Origin: Anabaena sp. UHCC 0187 | GTDB taxonomy: Bacteria > Cyanobacteriota > Cyanobacteriia > Cyanobacteriales > Nostocaceae | Assembly (NCBI RefSeq): GCF_009712035.1 | Contig: NZ_VILB01000011.1 | Span: 355,872 to 419,871, forward strand | Direction of reading: 5' to 3' | DNA: 64,000 nucleotides | Shown: positions 53,185 to 61,999 of the stretch, piece after piece | How the letters are laid out: each line of letters opens with the position of its first letter | How positions within the stretch are numbered: position 1 is the first letter of the stretch | Translations under genes and position numbers: made by a program | Notes under the pieces: generated by a model | What the model was told of the DNA's origin: nothing | The model's database searches: none | What the model saw: the letters and a program-made list of their open reading frames with translations, nothing else

Positions 53185-55179
53185 GTGAAAGGACAGCAAT
53201 TATTCCATAGTTTCTTACCTGGTGTGACAGCAGCAGTATTAACAACTCAGCCCGCTTGGGCTACGGTTATTAAAGTCAGTGATGTACAGCTAACGTCTTC
53301 TCCTAGTGTTTTAATTTCTACCGATAGTAGAAATTTATTCACAGACAATAGCTTACTGCCCAAGAGTAAAGTTAAAAGTAACCTAGGATTATTACCTGCT
53401 AGTTATTTCAGTCAAGGTAGTACCAACGAGCTTGGTAAGTACAGTCTACCTGTAATTATGGCTGACAATAATCTCCGCATTGAGGGGGAAAAAATCCCCA
53501 AAAATGATGAAAGTAGATTTGTCAGTTTTTCTGATCTATCAAATAATAATTTACTGATTGTTAATAATCCTAACTCAAATAACTTAGGTAATTCTGAACA
53601 GCAATTGGATAATGGTGATGTCGGGGTAGCAAAGTTACTAGCAGCTAGTAACTGTCCACAGCCTAAGAACCAAGCAGCTTTGCTGGTTGTTTCTAACACC
53701 TGTTTACCTAAAAATACTCATGATTGGATCGCACAAACAACTGTTCCTACTACCTCGGAAACCACTACACCTGTGCCAGTGGAGAATATCCAATCTGCAC
53801 CTAGTCAGCCCGTAGATTTTCCTAATGTTCCCAATAATTTGAATCCTAGTCCTAATCCGCTGTTATATCCGACACAAGCACAGGAAGTCAAAGTTGAGGG
53901 AAATCAGCCCATTAGTTTGTCCCAGGCTTTGGAACTGGCTAAACGGAATAACAATGATTTACAAGTGTCCGTCTTACAACTGGAACGGAGTAAATCAGTT
54001 TTACGCGAAGCCCAAGCGGCTTTCTTACCCAGTGTAGATTTGAGCGCTGATATTACAAATAGTCGCAGCGTTGGTAGTACACTAGCGGTTGACCAAGCGA
54101 GAAAAACAAATCCTTTGATCGATGACGCTCCATCCAATACGACATTCAGCGGTACGGCACAGGTAAGATATGATCTTTATACCTCTGGCAGACGAAATGG
54201 GGCTATTAAAGAGGCTGAGGAACGGATACGCGTACAAGAATTGGATGTAGAAAGGCAATCTGAAGAAATTCGTCTGAATGTGGCTAAGGCATATTATGAC
54301 TTGCAACAAGCTGATGAAAACGTCAGAATTTCTCAGTCAGCGGTGGAAAATGCTCAGGCTAGTTTGAAAGATGCAGTAGCTTTAGAACGGGCTGGTGTGG
54401 GTACTCGTTTCGATGTGTTGCGATCACAGGTAAATTTAGCCAATTCTCAACAAGATTTAACTAATGCCGTCTCTCAACAACAAATTGCCCGTCGCAGGTT
54501 AGCACCACTATTGAATTTACCCCAGTCAGTAAGTATTAGTGCGGGCGATCCCGTAAAACTAGCAGGTTTATGGCAGCATCCTCTAGAACAAAGTATCGTT
54601 TTAGCCTATCAAAATCGTTCTGAATTACAACAAAACTTAGCACAGCGCAATATTAGTGAAGCTCAAAGAAAACAGGCTTTAGCATCTTTGGGGCCACAAA
54701 TTAGTTTGGTCGGCAGATATAACTTGTTAGATCAGTTTGATGATGGCACAAGCGTTAGCGATGGTTATTCCTTGGGAGTGCAAGCCACCCTCAGTTTATA
54801 TGATGGGGGCGCAGCAAAAGCTAGAGCAGCCCAATCTAAAACCAATATTGCGATCGCCGAAACTCAATTTTCTGAACAAAAAAACCAAATCCGCTTCCAA
54901 GTAGAACAAGCTTATTCCACCCAAGCATCAAATTTGGAGAATGTGCAAACTTCTAATGCTGCTTTAGAACAAGCTAAAGAATCTCTGCGGTTAGCACGGT
55001 TAAGATTCCAAGCTGGTGTAGGGACTCAAACTGATGTTATTAACGCATTAAATGACCTCACTCGTTCCGAAGGTAATCGCATCAAAGCAATTTTGGATTA
55101 CAACCGCGCTTTAACGGAATTACAAAGATATGTTACCTCCAGAGGTTTGAATCAGTTACAGGAATCAGGAGTCAAGTAA
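53185..55179 (+). CDS. TolC-family outer membrane efflux/secretion protein (HgdD-like)
   Basis: A 664-residue outer membrane factor starting at a GTG with a GAGGGG ribosome-binding site. Residues 1-~26 are a signal peptide (TAAVLTTQPAWA). A ~210-residue low-complexity N-terminal region is followed by two OEP repeats (SLSQALELAKRNNNDLQVS; later AYQNRSELQQNLAQRNI) with the coiled-coil helices that form the periplasmic tunnel. Such channels work with inner-membrane ABC or RND pumps. In Anabaena PCC 7120, as I recall, the gene after kaiC is hgdD, needed for heterocyst glycolipid export; the order here is the same. Confidence 0.9.
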   Translation: MKGQQLFHSFLPGVTAAVLTTQPAWATVIKVSDVQLTSSPSVLISTDSRNLFTDNSLLPKSKVKSNLGLLPASYFSQGSTNELGKYSLPVIMADNNLRIEGEKIPKNDESRFVSFSDLSNNNLLIVNNPNSNNLGNSEQQLDNGDVGVAKLLAASNCPQPKNQAALLVVSNTCLPKNTHDWIAQTTVPTTSETTTPVPVENIQSAPSQPVDFPNVPNNLNPSPNPLLYPTQAQEVKVEGNQPISLSQALELAKRNNNDLQVSVLQLERSKSVLREAQAAFLPSVDLSADITNSRSVGSTLAVDQARKTNPLIDDAPSNTTFSGTAQVRYDLYTSGRRNGAIKEAEERIRVQELDVERQSEEIRLNVAKAYYDLQQADENVRISQSAVENAQASLKDAVALERAGVGTRFDVLRSQVNLANSQQDLTNAVSQQQIARRRLAPLLNLPQSVSISAGDPVKLAGLWQHPLEQSIVLAYQNRSELQQNLAQRNISEAQRKQALASLGPQISLVGRYNLLDQFDDGTSVSDGYSLGVQATLSLYDGGAAKARAAQSKTNIAIAETQFSEQKNQIRFQVEQAYSTQASNLENVQTSNAALEQAKESLRLARLRFQAGVGTQTDVINALNDLTRSEGNRIKAILDYNRALTELQRYVTSRGLNQLQESGVK

Positions 55180-55180
55180 A

Positions 55181-55257
55181 AGGGCAGGGGGCAGGGGGCA
55201 GGGAGCAGGGGGCAGGGAGCAGGGGGCAGGGAGCAGGGAGCAGGGGGAAGGGGGGGG
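55181..55257. repeat. Tandem G-rich heptamers (GGGGGCA / GGGAGCA)
   Basis: About ten degenerate heptamers of the GGGGGCA/GGGAGCA type start 2 bases after the tolC stop and end in a run of eight G. On the transcript this is a G-rich tract that could form G-quadruplex-like structure at the 3' end. Confidence 0.85.
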
Positions 55258-55270
55258 CAAGAATTTATTT

Positions 55271-55327
55271 TCCCAATCCCCAATCCCCAATCCCCAATCC
55301 CCAATCCCCAATCCCCAGTCCCCAATA
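55271..55327. repeat. Tandem heptamer (CCCCAAT)7
   Basis: About seven CCCCAAT units, one with a CCCCAGT change. With the G-rich tract upstream it could partly pair, giving a long imperfect stem between tolC and the next gene. Confidence 0.85.
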
Positions 55328-55366
55328 CTGTAAAATAGTTTTCAAACCTGGTCTAGTCAAAAACTC

Positions 55367-55750
55367 ATGACTAAAGTTACATCACAAGAGATTGCAAAGT
55401 TCCGTTCTGATTTGGTAAATGATCCTCAAGCTATGGAAGCATTAGACTTGATCGAGGATTGCGATGGAGATTTAGAAGATGCAGTAATGACTCTGGCTAT
55501 TCGGGCTGGACAAGAACCAGAACAAACCAATTCCGACTGGTTAGATGCTTTAGCCAAAAAATGGCGGGCTGTGATTTGTGAACAAGAATATCGAGAAGAC
55601 TTGTTAAATGGGTCAATTCAAGAGATGATAGTACATCTAAGGACAATACCGAGTTTTCCCAAAAGTCTGGCTACACCCGTTTTAATTTATATTCTTAAAC
55701 AAGGTGTGAATAATTTTTGTGAGCCTTTGGATTTGCTAAAGTCACATTAA
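55367..55750 (+). CDS. Conserved hypothetical cyanobacterial protein, 127 aa
   Basis: A 127-residue acidic, mostly helical protein without signal or membrane segment (EIAKFRSDLVNDPQAMEALDLIEDCDGDLEDAVMTLA). The N-terminal part has the look of a UBA-like or EF-Ts-like helical bundle, and the C-terminal FPKSLATPVLIYILKQGVNNFC is hydrophobic. I do not recognise a characterised family. It is 16-19 bases upstream of the next gene, so the two are co-transcribed. Confidence 0.7.
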   Translation: MTKVTSQEIAKFRSDLVNDPQAMEALDLIEDCDGDLEDAVMTLAIRAGQEPEQTNSDWLDALAKKWRAVICEQEYREDLLNGSIQEMIVHLRTIPSFPKSLATPVLIYILKQGVNNFCEPLDLLKSH

Positions 55751-55768
55751 TCCTGAGTTTTAAAATTG

Positions 55769-56269
55769 ATGAATTATCTTGTTGCTGTATTATCAGATCG
55801 CATTCAAGCAGAAGCCGCTGATTTAGCTTTAGAAAGAGAAGGCATAAATGGCACTATTCTCGGTAGAGGATATAAAAGTGCTGATGAATTTGGTTTAATT
55901 GACCCCAAAGAACAAGCGAAAAAACAAGTAAAATTAATGGCGATTTGGTTAGTACCATTTGGCTTTTTTGCTGGTTTTACCTTCAGTTTTATTACCGGTT
56001 TAGATACCTTTGCTTGGGCTGGAGAAATTGGTAATCATGTAGTTGGCGGCATTTTGGGCGCTGGTAGTGGTGCAATGGGTAGTGTATTTGTCGGTGGTGG
56101 CGTTGGTTTATTTGAGGGTGGTGGTGATGCTTTACCCTACCGTAACCGCTTAGATGCAGGTAAGTATTTAATTGTGGTGCAGGGTTCGGAAACTCTCACC
56201 CGTCAAGCTACTCGCATTATCCGCCAGTTTGAACCGGAGAATATCCAAGGTTATGCTGAAACTAATTAG
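55769..56269 (+). CDS. Conserved membrane protein with glycine-rich helices
   Basis: A 166-residue protein with a soluble ferredoxin-like N-terminal part (YLVAVLSDRIQAEAADLALE) followed by two hydrophobic, glycine-rich segments (LMAIWLVPFGFFAGFTFSFITG; GGILGAGSGAMGSVFVGGGVGLF) and a C-terminal soluble part. The ATG at 55769 is preferred to the in-frame TTG at 55766. No named family is recognised. Glycine-zipper-like membrane segments may oligomerise. Confidence 0.7.
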   Translation: MNYLVAVLSDRIQAEAADLALEREGINGTILGRGYKSADEFGLIDPKEQAKKQVKLMAIWLVPFGFFAGFTFSFITGLDTFAWAGEIGNHVVGGILGAGSGAMGSVFVGGGVGLFEGGGDALPYRNRLDAGKYLIVVQGSETLTRQATRIIRQFEPENIQGYAETN

Positions 56270-56270
56270 T

Positions 56271-56303
56271 TGGTAATTGGTAATTGGTAATTGGTAATTG
56301 GGT
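56271..56303. repeat. Tandem heptamer (TGGTAAT)5
   Basis: TGGTAAT units directly after the stop of the upstream gene (56269), followed by a C/T-rich CTTCTTC tract. Confidence 0.85.
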
Positions 56304-56346
56304 AATTTCCTTCTTCCTTCTTCTTTCTTCCTTCTTCCTTCTTTAT

Positions 56347-56402
<56 letters not shown>

Positions 56403-56408
56403 AAATTC

Positions 56409-57188
56409 ATGCTACCTAGAGAAGAACTTTTAAAAGGTGTTGAAAACCGCGATACTGTTGCCCGTGTAATTGATCACGCAGATCAAGCTATTAAGACGTG
56501 GGAAGTGGTATTTACAGATTTTTTGTCTCCGCCGGAGTTGGCGGAAATTCAACGGGTATTTAGCCGCTTGACGGAGGTGCATTCTGTGGCTTGGGGTGGA
56601 TATCCCCAAGCGGAAAGACAAAGGTTAGCGATCGCTCGCGCTGATTTACCATTAGATCAGTCTCAAGTCGTTATTGTGGCTTTAGAAATTGCTGGTAATT
56701 TCTTGTTTGATACAGCCAATCACCGGGATTTTTTAGGGGCAATGCTGGGAACGGGGATTGTGCGGGAAAAAACCGGAGATGTGATTGTATTGGGGGAAAG
56801 AGGGGCGCAGGTGATTGTTGTGCCTGAATTGGTAGAGTTTTTGGAGATGAGTTTACAACAGGTGCGTTCTGTGCCGGTGAAAACTCGACGGATTGATATT
56901 AATGAGTTAAAAATCCGTGAACCGAAGAAGAAGGAAATGACGACGGTGGAGGCTTCTTTGCGGTTAGATGCGGTGGCTTCGGCTGGGTTTGGGATGTCCC
57001 GGAGTAAGATGGTAGATTTGATAGATTCCAATGATGTGCGTGTCAATTGGAAGGAAGTCACTCAAGCCAGTTCCCATGTTAAAACAGGGGATTTAATCGC
57101 TATTCGGGGGAAAGGGCGGTTGGAAGTTGGGGAAATTGCCGTTACTAAAAAGGATCGCTATCGGGTGCAATTGACTAGATATATGTAG
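56409..57188 (+). CDS. Photosystem II S4 domain protein (YlmH-like RNA-binding)
   Basis: A 259-residue protein of the cyanobacterial 'photosystem II S4 domain protein' family, related to YlmH. The N-terminal ~175 residues form the family-specific domain (RVIDHADQAIKTWEVVFTDFL), and the C-terminal S4 RNA-binding domain (~180-259) is clear: LRLDAVASAGFGMSRSKM and VRVNWKEV. It is expected to bind structured RNA or ribosomes rather than to be a PSII subunit. The start follows a tandem-repeat tract with no obvious ribosome-binding site. Confidence 0.88.
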   Translation: MLPREELLKGVENRDTVARVIDHADQAIKTWEVVFTDFLSPPELAEIQRVFSRLTEVHSVAWGGYPQAERQRLAIARADLPLDQSQVVIVALEIAGNFLFDTANHRDFLGAMLGTGIVREKTGDVIVLGERGAQVIVVPELVEFLEMSLQQVRSVPVKTRRIDINELKIREPKKKEMTTVEASLRLDAVASAGFGMSRSKMVDLIDSNDVRVNWKEVTQASSHVKTGDLIAIRGKGRLEVGEIAVTKKDRYRVQLTRYM

Positions 57189-57257
57189 GATAAAATTTTG
57201 GTTTTAGGGATTGACAGATTATATTTTATCTGATAGATTATTAGTCTGTGTGATTAC

Positions 57258-57331
57258 GGACGGTTAGCTCAGGTGGTTAGAGTACATCGTTGACATCGAT
57301 GGGGTCGTTGGTTCGAGTCCAATACCGTCCA
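57258..57331 (+). tRNA. tRNA-Val (anticodon GAC)
   Basis: A 74-nt cloverleaf: acceptor GGACGGT/ACCGTCC, D-arm GCTC...GAGT, anticodon stem CATCG/CGATG with loop TTGACAT (anticodon GAC), and T-arm GTTGG-TTCGAGT-CCAAT. The discriminator base is A, and CCA is not encoded. Confidence 0.95.
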
Positions 57332-57379
57332 TATCTACAGGGAATAATTTCCCTGTTTAATAGTTAAAATTAGCCGTTT

Positions 57380-57667
57380 TTATTTACCACCATAAAAAAA
57401 GGCAACTTCCTTTTCTTTTAAAGGTGCAAAACCAGCTTCAACTAGTTTTTGATCAAGTTCAGCCTGGGGAATATGTTTAGCACCAATCCGAACAATTCGA
57501 GAACGCATAGTATTAGATACACCACTGCGCTGTCTGCTTGATTCTAAACCCATAACTTGTTCATATAGGTCTAATTTAACGATAGGAATAGGAGAACCAT
57601 CAAAGTCAATTCCCCGCGATATCGCTCTATCAATAGCATCTGCACCGGTGGTAATTTCAGTAGACAT
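57380..57667 (-). CDS. Conserved small cyanobacterial protein, 95 aa
   Basis: A 95-residue soluble protein: AIDRAISRGIDFDGSPIPIVKLDLYEQVM, then NTMRSRIVRIGAKHIPQAELDQKL and a C-terminal FAPLKEKEVAFFYGGK. The strong conservation I recall for this C-terminus in cyanobacteria suggests a core role, but I cannot name the family with confidence. It is convergent with the tRNA gene and has no membrane or signal segment. Confidence 0.7.
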   Translation of the reverse strand: MSTEITTGADAIDRAISRGIDFDGSPIPIVKLDLYEQVMGLESSRQRSGVSNTMRSRIVRIGAKHIPQAELDQKLVEAGFAPLKEKEVAFFYGGK

Positions 57668-57732
57668 GGTAACGTATTTTCAAAGATGTTGAAATATTTT
57701 ATCAGGGAATGAGGGCAATTGACAATTGATAA

Positions 57733-57990
57733 TTAATAATTACTAGATTTGCGTGTAATTAAACCACCTGCAAACGCCCCTAAAATTGTCCCTGTCCAAA
57801 GTCCCGCAGATGTTCCTTGCCAACTTGCTCCTGGAGTCACTAAAGCACTACACATTTGTTTAAATCCCCAAGCCTGGTTTTGACATTTTTGGCTATGTAG
57901 CATTACGGTGATTTGTCCACCTATTAAAGCAGTAAAAAAACCGGAGGAAAGTGCCAAAAAGGTACAAATCAGAATGCGTTTTTTAATCAT
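57733..57990 (-). CDS. Small two-TM membrane protein
   Basis: An 85-residue protein with two hydrophobic helices (ILICTFLALSSGFFTALIGG; GTILGAFAGGLIT) and a short loop with two cysteines (KCQNQ, QMCSAL) that could form a disulphide. The Met at 57990 (MIKKRIL) is preferred over the longer frame from 58008 because it gives a typical basic N-terminus before the first helix. Function is unknown; it lies downstream of ppc on the same strand. Confidence 0.6.
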   Translation of the reverse strand: MIKKRILICTFLALSSGFFTALIGGQITVMLHSQKCQNQAWGFKQMCSALVTPGASWQGTSAGLWTGTILGAFAGGLITRKSSNY

Positions 57991-58076
57991 AATTTTTGTC
58001 TCACGCAATCTCTCTTAGAGATCCCGAAGGGTAGGCGCAAAGGCGCAAAGGAAGAAATTACGCCTTTTGCTTTTTA

Positions 58077-61000
58077 TCAACCTGTATTTCTCATGCCGGC
58101 TGCAATTCCGTTGATGGTTAATAATGCTCCTCTGAGTAGTTCTCCTTTGCTGTAACGAGAGTGAATTACTCCGGTTGTGGGGGCATTCTTTGATTGACGA
58201 AGGCGTTTTAATAGGGAAACTTGGATAAATCCTAAAGGCACAATTGTCCCATTTCGTAATTGTACAGAACGTTGCAATACTGGATCACCATCTAATAGTT
58301 TTTGGTGTCCGGTGATTTTTAAGACTAAATCTCTGGTGAGAAAGAATTCGCTGGAAATTTGCTCGAAAACTTTCTCAAATCGCGGTTTGTCTTCAGGGTT
58401 AGACAATTCATCAACATAGTGACGTGCCATTTCCATATCTACTTTCGCTAAAGTCATTTCGGCTTTAGAAATTACCATTTTAAAGAATGGCCATTTGAGA
58501 TAAAAATAGCGGAGTAATTTCAAATGTTGTTCTGGTTCTGCGTCTAGAAATTCTTGTAAGGCTGTACCAATTCCATACCAAGAAGGTAATAAGAAGCGGG
58601 TTTGTGTCCAACTAAATACCCAAGGAATTGCTCGCAAACTGCTTAAATCTTTTTTACCAGATGGACGACGGGCTGGACGAGAACTAATTTGCAATTGGCT
58701 GATTTCTTCAATGGGGGTGACTTGGTGGAAGAAGTCAATAAAATCAGGTTGTTCATAAATTAGGTTACGATAGTGCTGACGCGATCGCACTGATAACTCT
58801 TCCATAATCTCATTCCAAGGTTCAATGTCATCAAACCCTGTTCCTAGTAAACTGGCTTGAATTACCGCTGTGGTGATAGTTTCTAGGTGATACAAAGCCA
58901 AGTCCAACAAGGAATATTTAGAAGCTAATACTTCCCCTTGTTCTGTAATTTTAATCCGTCCACTAATACTATGACCTGGTTGGGCTAAAATTGCTTCATG
59001 AGCCGGACCACCACCCCGACCGACAGAACCACCCCGACCGTGGAAAATCCGCAGATTTACACCGTAACTTTCGGCTATTTTCTGGAGTGATTTTTGGGCT
59101 TTATGAATTTCCCAGTTGCTGCTTAAAAAACCCGAATCTTTATTACTATCGGAATACCCCAGCATGACCTCTTGTAAGTTAGGATTTAAGGTAGAAATAG
59201 ATGGGGGTGCTTGTTCTTCACTGAGCGAAGTCGAAGTGTTAATTGCGGCGTAGCCACCAGCCAGCAGCGCCCGATATAAAGGTAATTCAAACAGTTCCCG
59301 CATCACGTTTCGAGAACGTTGTAAATCTTCTACTGTTTCAAAGAGAGGAACAACTCGAATTGTCCCCACTGCAACTACAGGATCAAATAAACTCGATTCT
59401 TTGGCTAAAAGTAAAACTTCTAGTACGTCGCTAACTTCGCGGCACATACTAATAATATAAGTTTGACAGATGTTAATGCCAAATTCTTGTTGTAGCGATC
59501 GCAAAATTCGGAAAGTTTCAATTACATCATTGGTTTTTTCCGAAAATGGTAATTCAGCGGGAATCAATGGCCGACGGGTTTGCAATTCTGAAGTTAACCA
59601 AGCGATTCTCTGTTCTTCTGATAAGTCGTTGTAGGATTGGGGTAAAAGTTGTAAATATTCGAGAATCTCATTCAGCGCGTCCGCATGACGGGATGATTCT
59701 TGACGAATATCTAATTGGGTAAGATTAAAGTCAAATATTTCGACTTGACAAATCAGGTTTTCCAATTCTCGACAACTTAAACCTGTTTCCGTTAAGTTGC
59801 GTTGAATTAACAACAATTCTGTTAAGAATTCCGAACCGGAACGGTACATGGGTGCATCTTCATTCTGTGGCGTTTCCCGATTATATAAAGCCAAATTGCG
59901 ATCGCGGGTATTTTCCAACCGCTTGAGAATGTAAGATAATTTGAGACGATAGGGTTCTTGGCGAAAACGCAAAGCTAGATCATCATAAACATCACTTAAT
60001 TGCGATTGATCTAACTCTAAAGATTCTAGCAAATCTGGTAAAACATCACTCCAGTGCATGGACACACTCAATAATGTCACTAACTCTTTAACTGACTTAA
60101 TATACCGCTCTAAAACCATTTTTCGCTGATAACAAGCGGTTTTCCAAGTTACTTCCGGTGTCACCGAAGGATTACCATCTCGATCTGAACCTACCCAAGA
60201 ACCAAAGGAGCAAAAGTTTGTCGTTGGTGGTTGTAACCAGGGAAAAGTTTCCCCCAGGGAATATTTGAAGCGTTTGTATAATTGCGTAATTCCATCAAAT
60301 AACACTTCTTGGAAGTAGTGAAGGGCATAATCTACTTCATCTAAAACCGTCGGTTTAAACTGATGTAATTCGTCAGTCCGCCACCAGAGGCGAATTTCTT
60401 CCAGTAATCTTTCTTTGATTTCTAATGTTTCCCAAGGATAACTACCAGCACGACTTTGCGCCTCATCCAGTTTTTGTAAAAGATGTACCACCTGACGCTG
60501 TTTATCCCGGATAGTATGACGGACAATCTCCGTCGGGTGTGCAGTGAATACTAAGCGGATATCCAGTTGAAAAATCAGGCGTTGAATTTGTTGAGGTGGG
60601 ACATTCAACTTAAATAACAGGGGAAATAAAGCCGCAAAAGTCCCTTTTTGCTGAATTTCCGATGTCATTACATCGCTACCTATTTCTTTAGTAACAGATA
60701 ATTCTTCTTCTCGTTGGTTAGTAGAATAAATGATACTTGGGAAAATACTCTGATCACCTTGATCTGCTTCGCTATCAGCATAGCGGTGTAATTGCTGCTT
60801 TTGCTCGTATTCCTGCTCAATAATATTAATCAACTGAAAATACAATGCAAAGGCACGCGCAGCGCGAATTGCTTCATTGATATTCAATTGTTCAATCAAT
60901 TCTACAGCAGAGGCAGCTTGGTCATTGGTAGCCTGTCCTTCTGGAGAACATAAATCCCGCAATTGGCTTAAAAGATCCACCATTTCTTGACCGCATTCTT

Positions 61001-61112
61001 GACGCAGCACCGACTCCCACAATTCCTCTACTACCTGTAGACGGTGACGCAAGAATAATTCCGAGTGTAGCACTGGAAAATCAATATGTTCAGCTTTCAT
61101 AGTTTTCATCAT
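58077..61112 (-). CDS. ppc: Phosphoenolpyruvate carboxylase
   Basis: A 1011-residue PEPC that fixes bicarbonate onto PEP to make oxaloacetate. Catalytic motifs are present: [14 protein letters not shown] (active-site His), [44 protein letters not shown] and [13 protein letters not shown]; the C-terminus ends in the conserved MRNTG. At residues ~624-633 the loop before [11 protein letters not shown] reads [10 protein letters not shown], encoded by an ACTTCGACTTCGCTCAGTG-type sequence that is a known interspersed repeat in cyanobacteria, so it looks like an in-frame repeat insertion. The frame is intact. Confidence 0.97.
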   Translation of the reverse strand: MMKTMKAEHIDFPVLHSELFLRHRLQVVEELWESVLRQECGQEMVDLLSQLRDLCSPEGQATNDQAASAVELIEQLNINEAIRAARAFALYFQLINIIEQEYEQKQQLHRYADSEADQGDQSIFPSIIYSTNQREEELSVTKEIGSDVMTSEIQQKGTFAALFPLLFKLNVPPQQIQRLIFQLDIRLVFTAHPTEIVRHTIRDKQRQVVHLLQKLDEAQSRAGSYPWETLEIKERLLEEIRLWWRTDELHQFKPTVLDEVDYALHYFQEVLFDGITQLYKRFKYSLGETFPWLQPPTTNFCSFGSWVGSDRDGNPSVTPEVTWKTACYQRKMVLERYIKSVKELVTLLSVSMHWSDVLPDLLESLELDQSQLSDVYDDLALRFRQEPYRLKLSYILKRLENTRDRNLALYNRETPQNEDAPMYRSGSEFLTELLLIQRNLTETGLSCRELENLICQVEIFDFNLTQLDIRQESSRHADALNEILEYLQLLPQSYNDLSEEQRIAWLTSELQTRRPLIPAELPFSEKTNDVIETFRILRSLQQEFGINICQTYIISMCREVSDVLEVLLLAKESSLFDPVVAVGTIRVVPLFETVEDLQRSRNVMRELFELPLYRALLAGGYAAINTSTSLSEEQAPPSISTLNPNLQEVMLGYSDSNKDSGFLSSNWEIHKAQKSLQKIAESYGVNLRIFHGRGGSVGRGGGPAHEAILAQPGHSISGRIKITEQGEVLASKYSLLDLALYHLETITTAVIQASLLGTGFDDIEPWNEIMEELSVRSRQHYRNLIYEQPDFIDFFHQVTPIEEISQLQISSRPARRPSGKKDLSSLRAIPWVFSWTQTRFLLPSWYGIGTALQEFLDAEPEQHLKLLRYFYLKWPFFKMVISKAEMTLAKVDMEMARHYVDELSNPEDKPRFEKVFEQISSEFFLTRDLVLKITGHQKLLDGDPVLQRSVQLRNGTIVPLGFIQVSLLKRLRQSKNAPTTGVIHSRYSKGELLRGALLTINGIAAGMRNTG

Positions 61113-61999
61113 ACTCTTAAGATACTCAAAACATCTAACCTACCTTTTTGAGCATCCAATATCAAGCTGTTAGCTTTTTTTTAGGAGCTACTCACAGGTG
61201 ACTTATCTTACTTTTAACTGCTTTTGATTCGTTTTCAGTAGGAAGAGGCAAGTAAAATCAACCGCTTCACCAAATGCCTACTAGTCATTTTAGGATAAAG
61301 TTCGCCTTCACTCAATACCAAACAGGAGAAAAGCTATAGTAGGGAACGGGAAACGGAGTTAAAAGTCTTTCCGTGTATGGTTTTTCAGGTAATTTTTTTG
61401 TCTGAAATGGCTAACGTCACGCTTTGCTATCAGGATATCCAGGATTTGAGGATGTCCAGGATTGTTATTTATGGATTTTTTCGTGAATGTTTAGAGGATG
61501 TTTTTTTATATTTTGTCTGAATCGGGATATCCAGGATTTGAGGATGTGCAGGATTGTTATTTATGATTTTTTCGTGAATGTTTAGAGGATGTCTAGGATT
61601 TTTATTTATGGATTTTTTGTGAATATTTAGAGGATGTTTTTTATATCATTGGAAAATTTCTATTTCTCATTAAGAATAACATCCTGTAAATCCTCAAATC
61701 CTGGTTATCCTCATTCAGACAATTAATATTATGATGTTGGATTTCATTTCATTCTCCCCAACCTACGATTTTAATCATTAATCCTGGATATCCTGATTCA
61801 GACAATTAATATGTAGCGTCGGGTATGTTTGAAATAAATAGTAGAAAATAGAGTCACGTCTCATATTATAATTGTAATTTATCCTACCCGCAAAAAATTC
61901 TCTTCTCAATCATTAGTATATACACTTAGCAGTGTAAAATATACAACTTTTTTATTTATCAACCTCACAGGGACAAAGTTAAATTTTCTCACTACCATA
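61113..61999. other. Long repeat-filled intergenic region between ppc and the GH15-like gene
   Basis: About 890 bases between two divergent genes. 61113-61390 is unique AT-rich sequence with the ppc promoter side; 61394-61811 holds several copies of one repeat; 61812-61999 is unique and should carry the promoter of the gene starting at 62000. No protein-coding frame is supportable. Confidence 0.6.
61394..61811. repeat. Cluster of GTCTGAATCAGGATATCCAG-type repeats in both orientations
   Basis: Direct copies start at 61394 and 61512 (TTTGTCTGAATCGGGATATC, then GGATTTGAGGATG and TTTTTCGTGAATGTTTAGAG), with a shortened third unit at ~61588-61650. Inverted copies are at 61676-61725 (ACATCCTG...CCTCATTCAGACAAT) and 61781-61811. 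The first copy is interrupted at 61407-61428 by a 22-bp ATGGCTAACGTCACGCTTTG-type small repeat. Confidence 0.8.

Noticed and set aside
55181-55327. Possible CRISPR array
   Set aside because: Units are 7 bp and contiguous without spacers; these are tandem heptamers, not 24-40 bp repeats with unique spacers. No cas genes are present.
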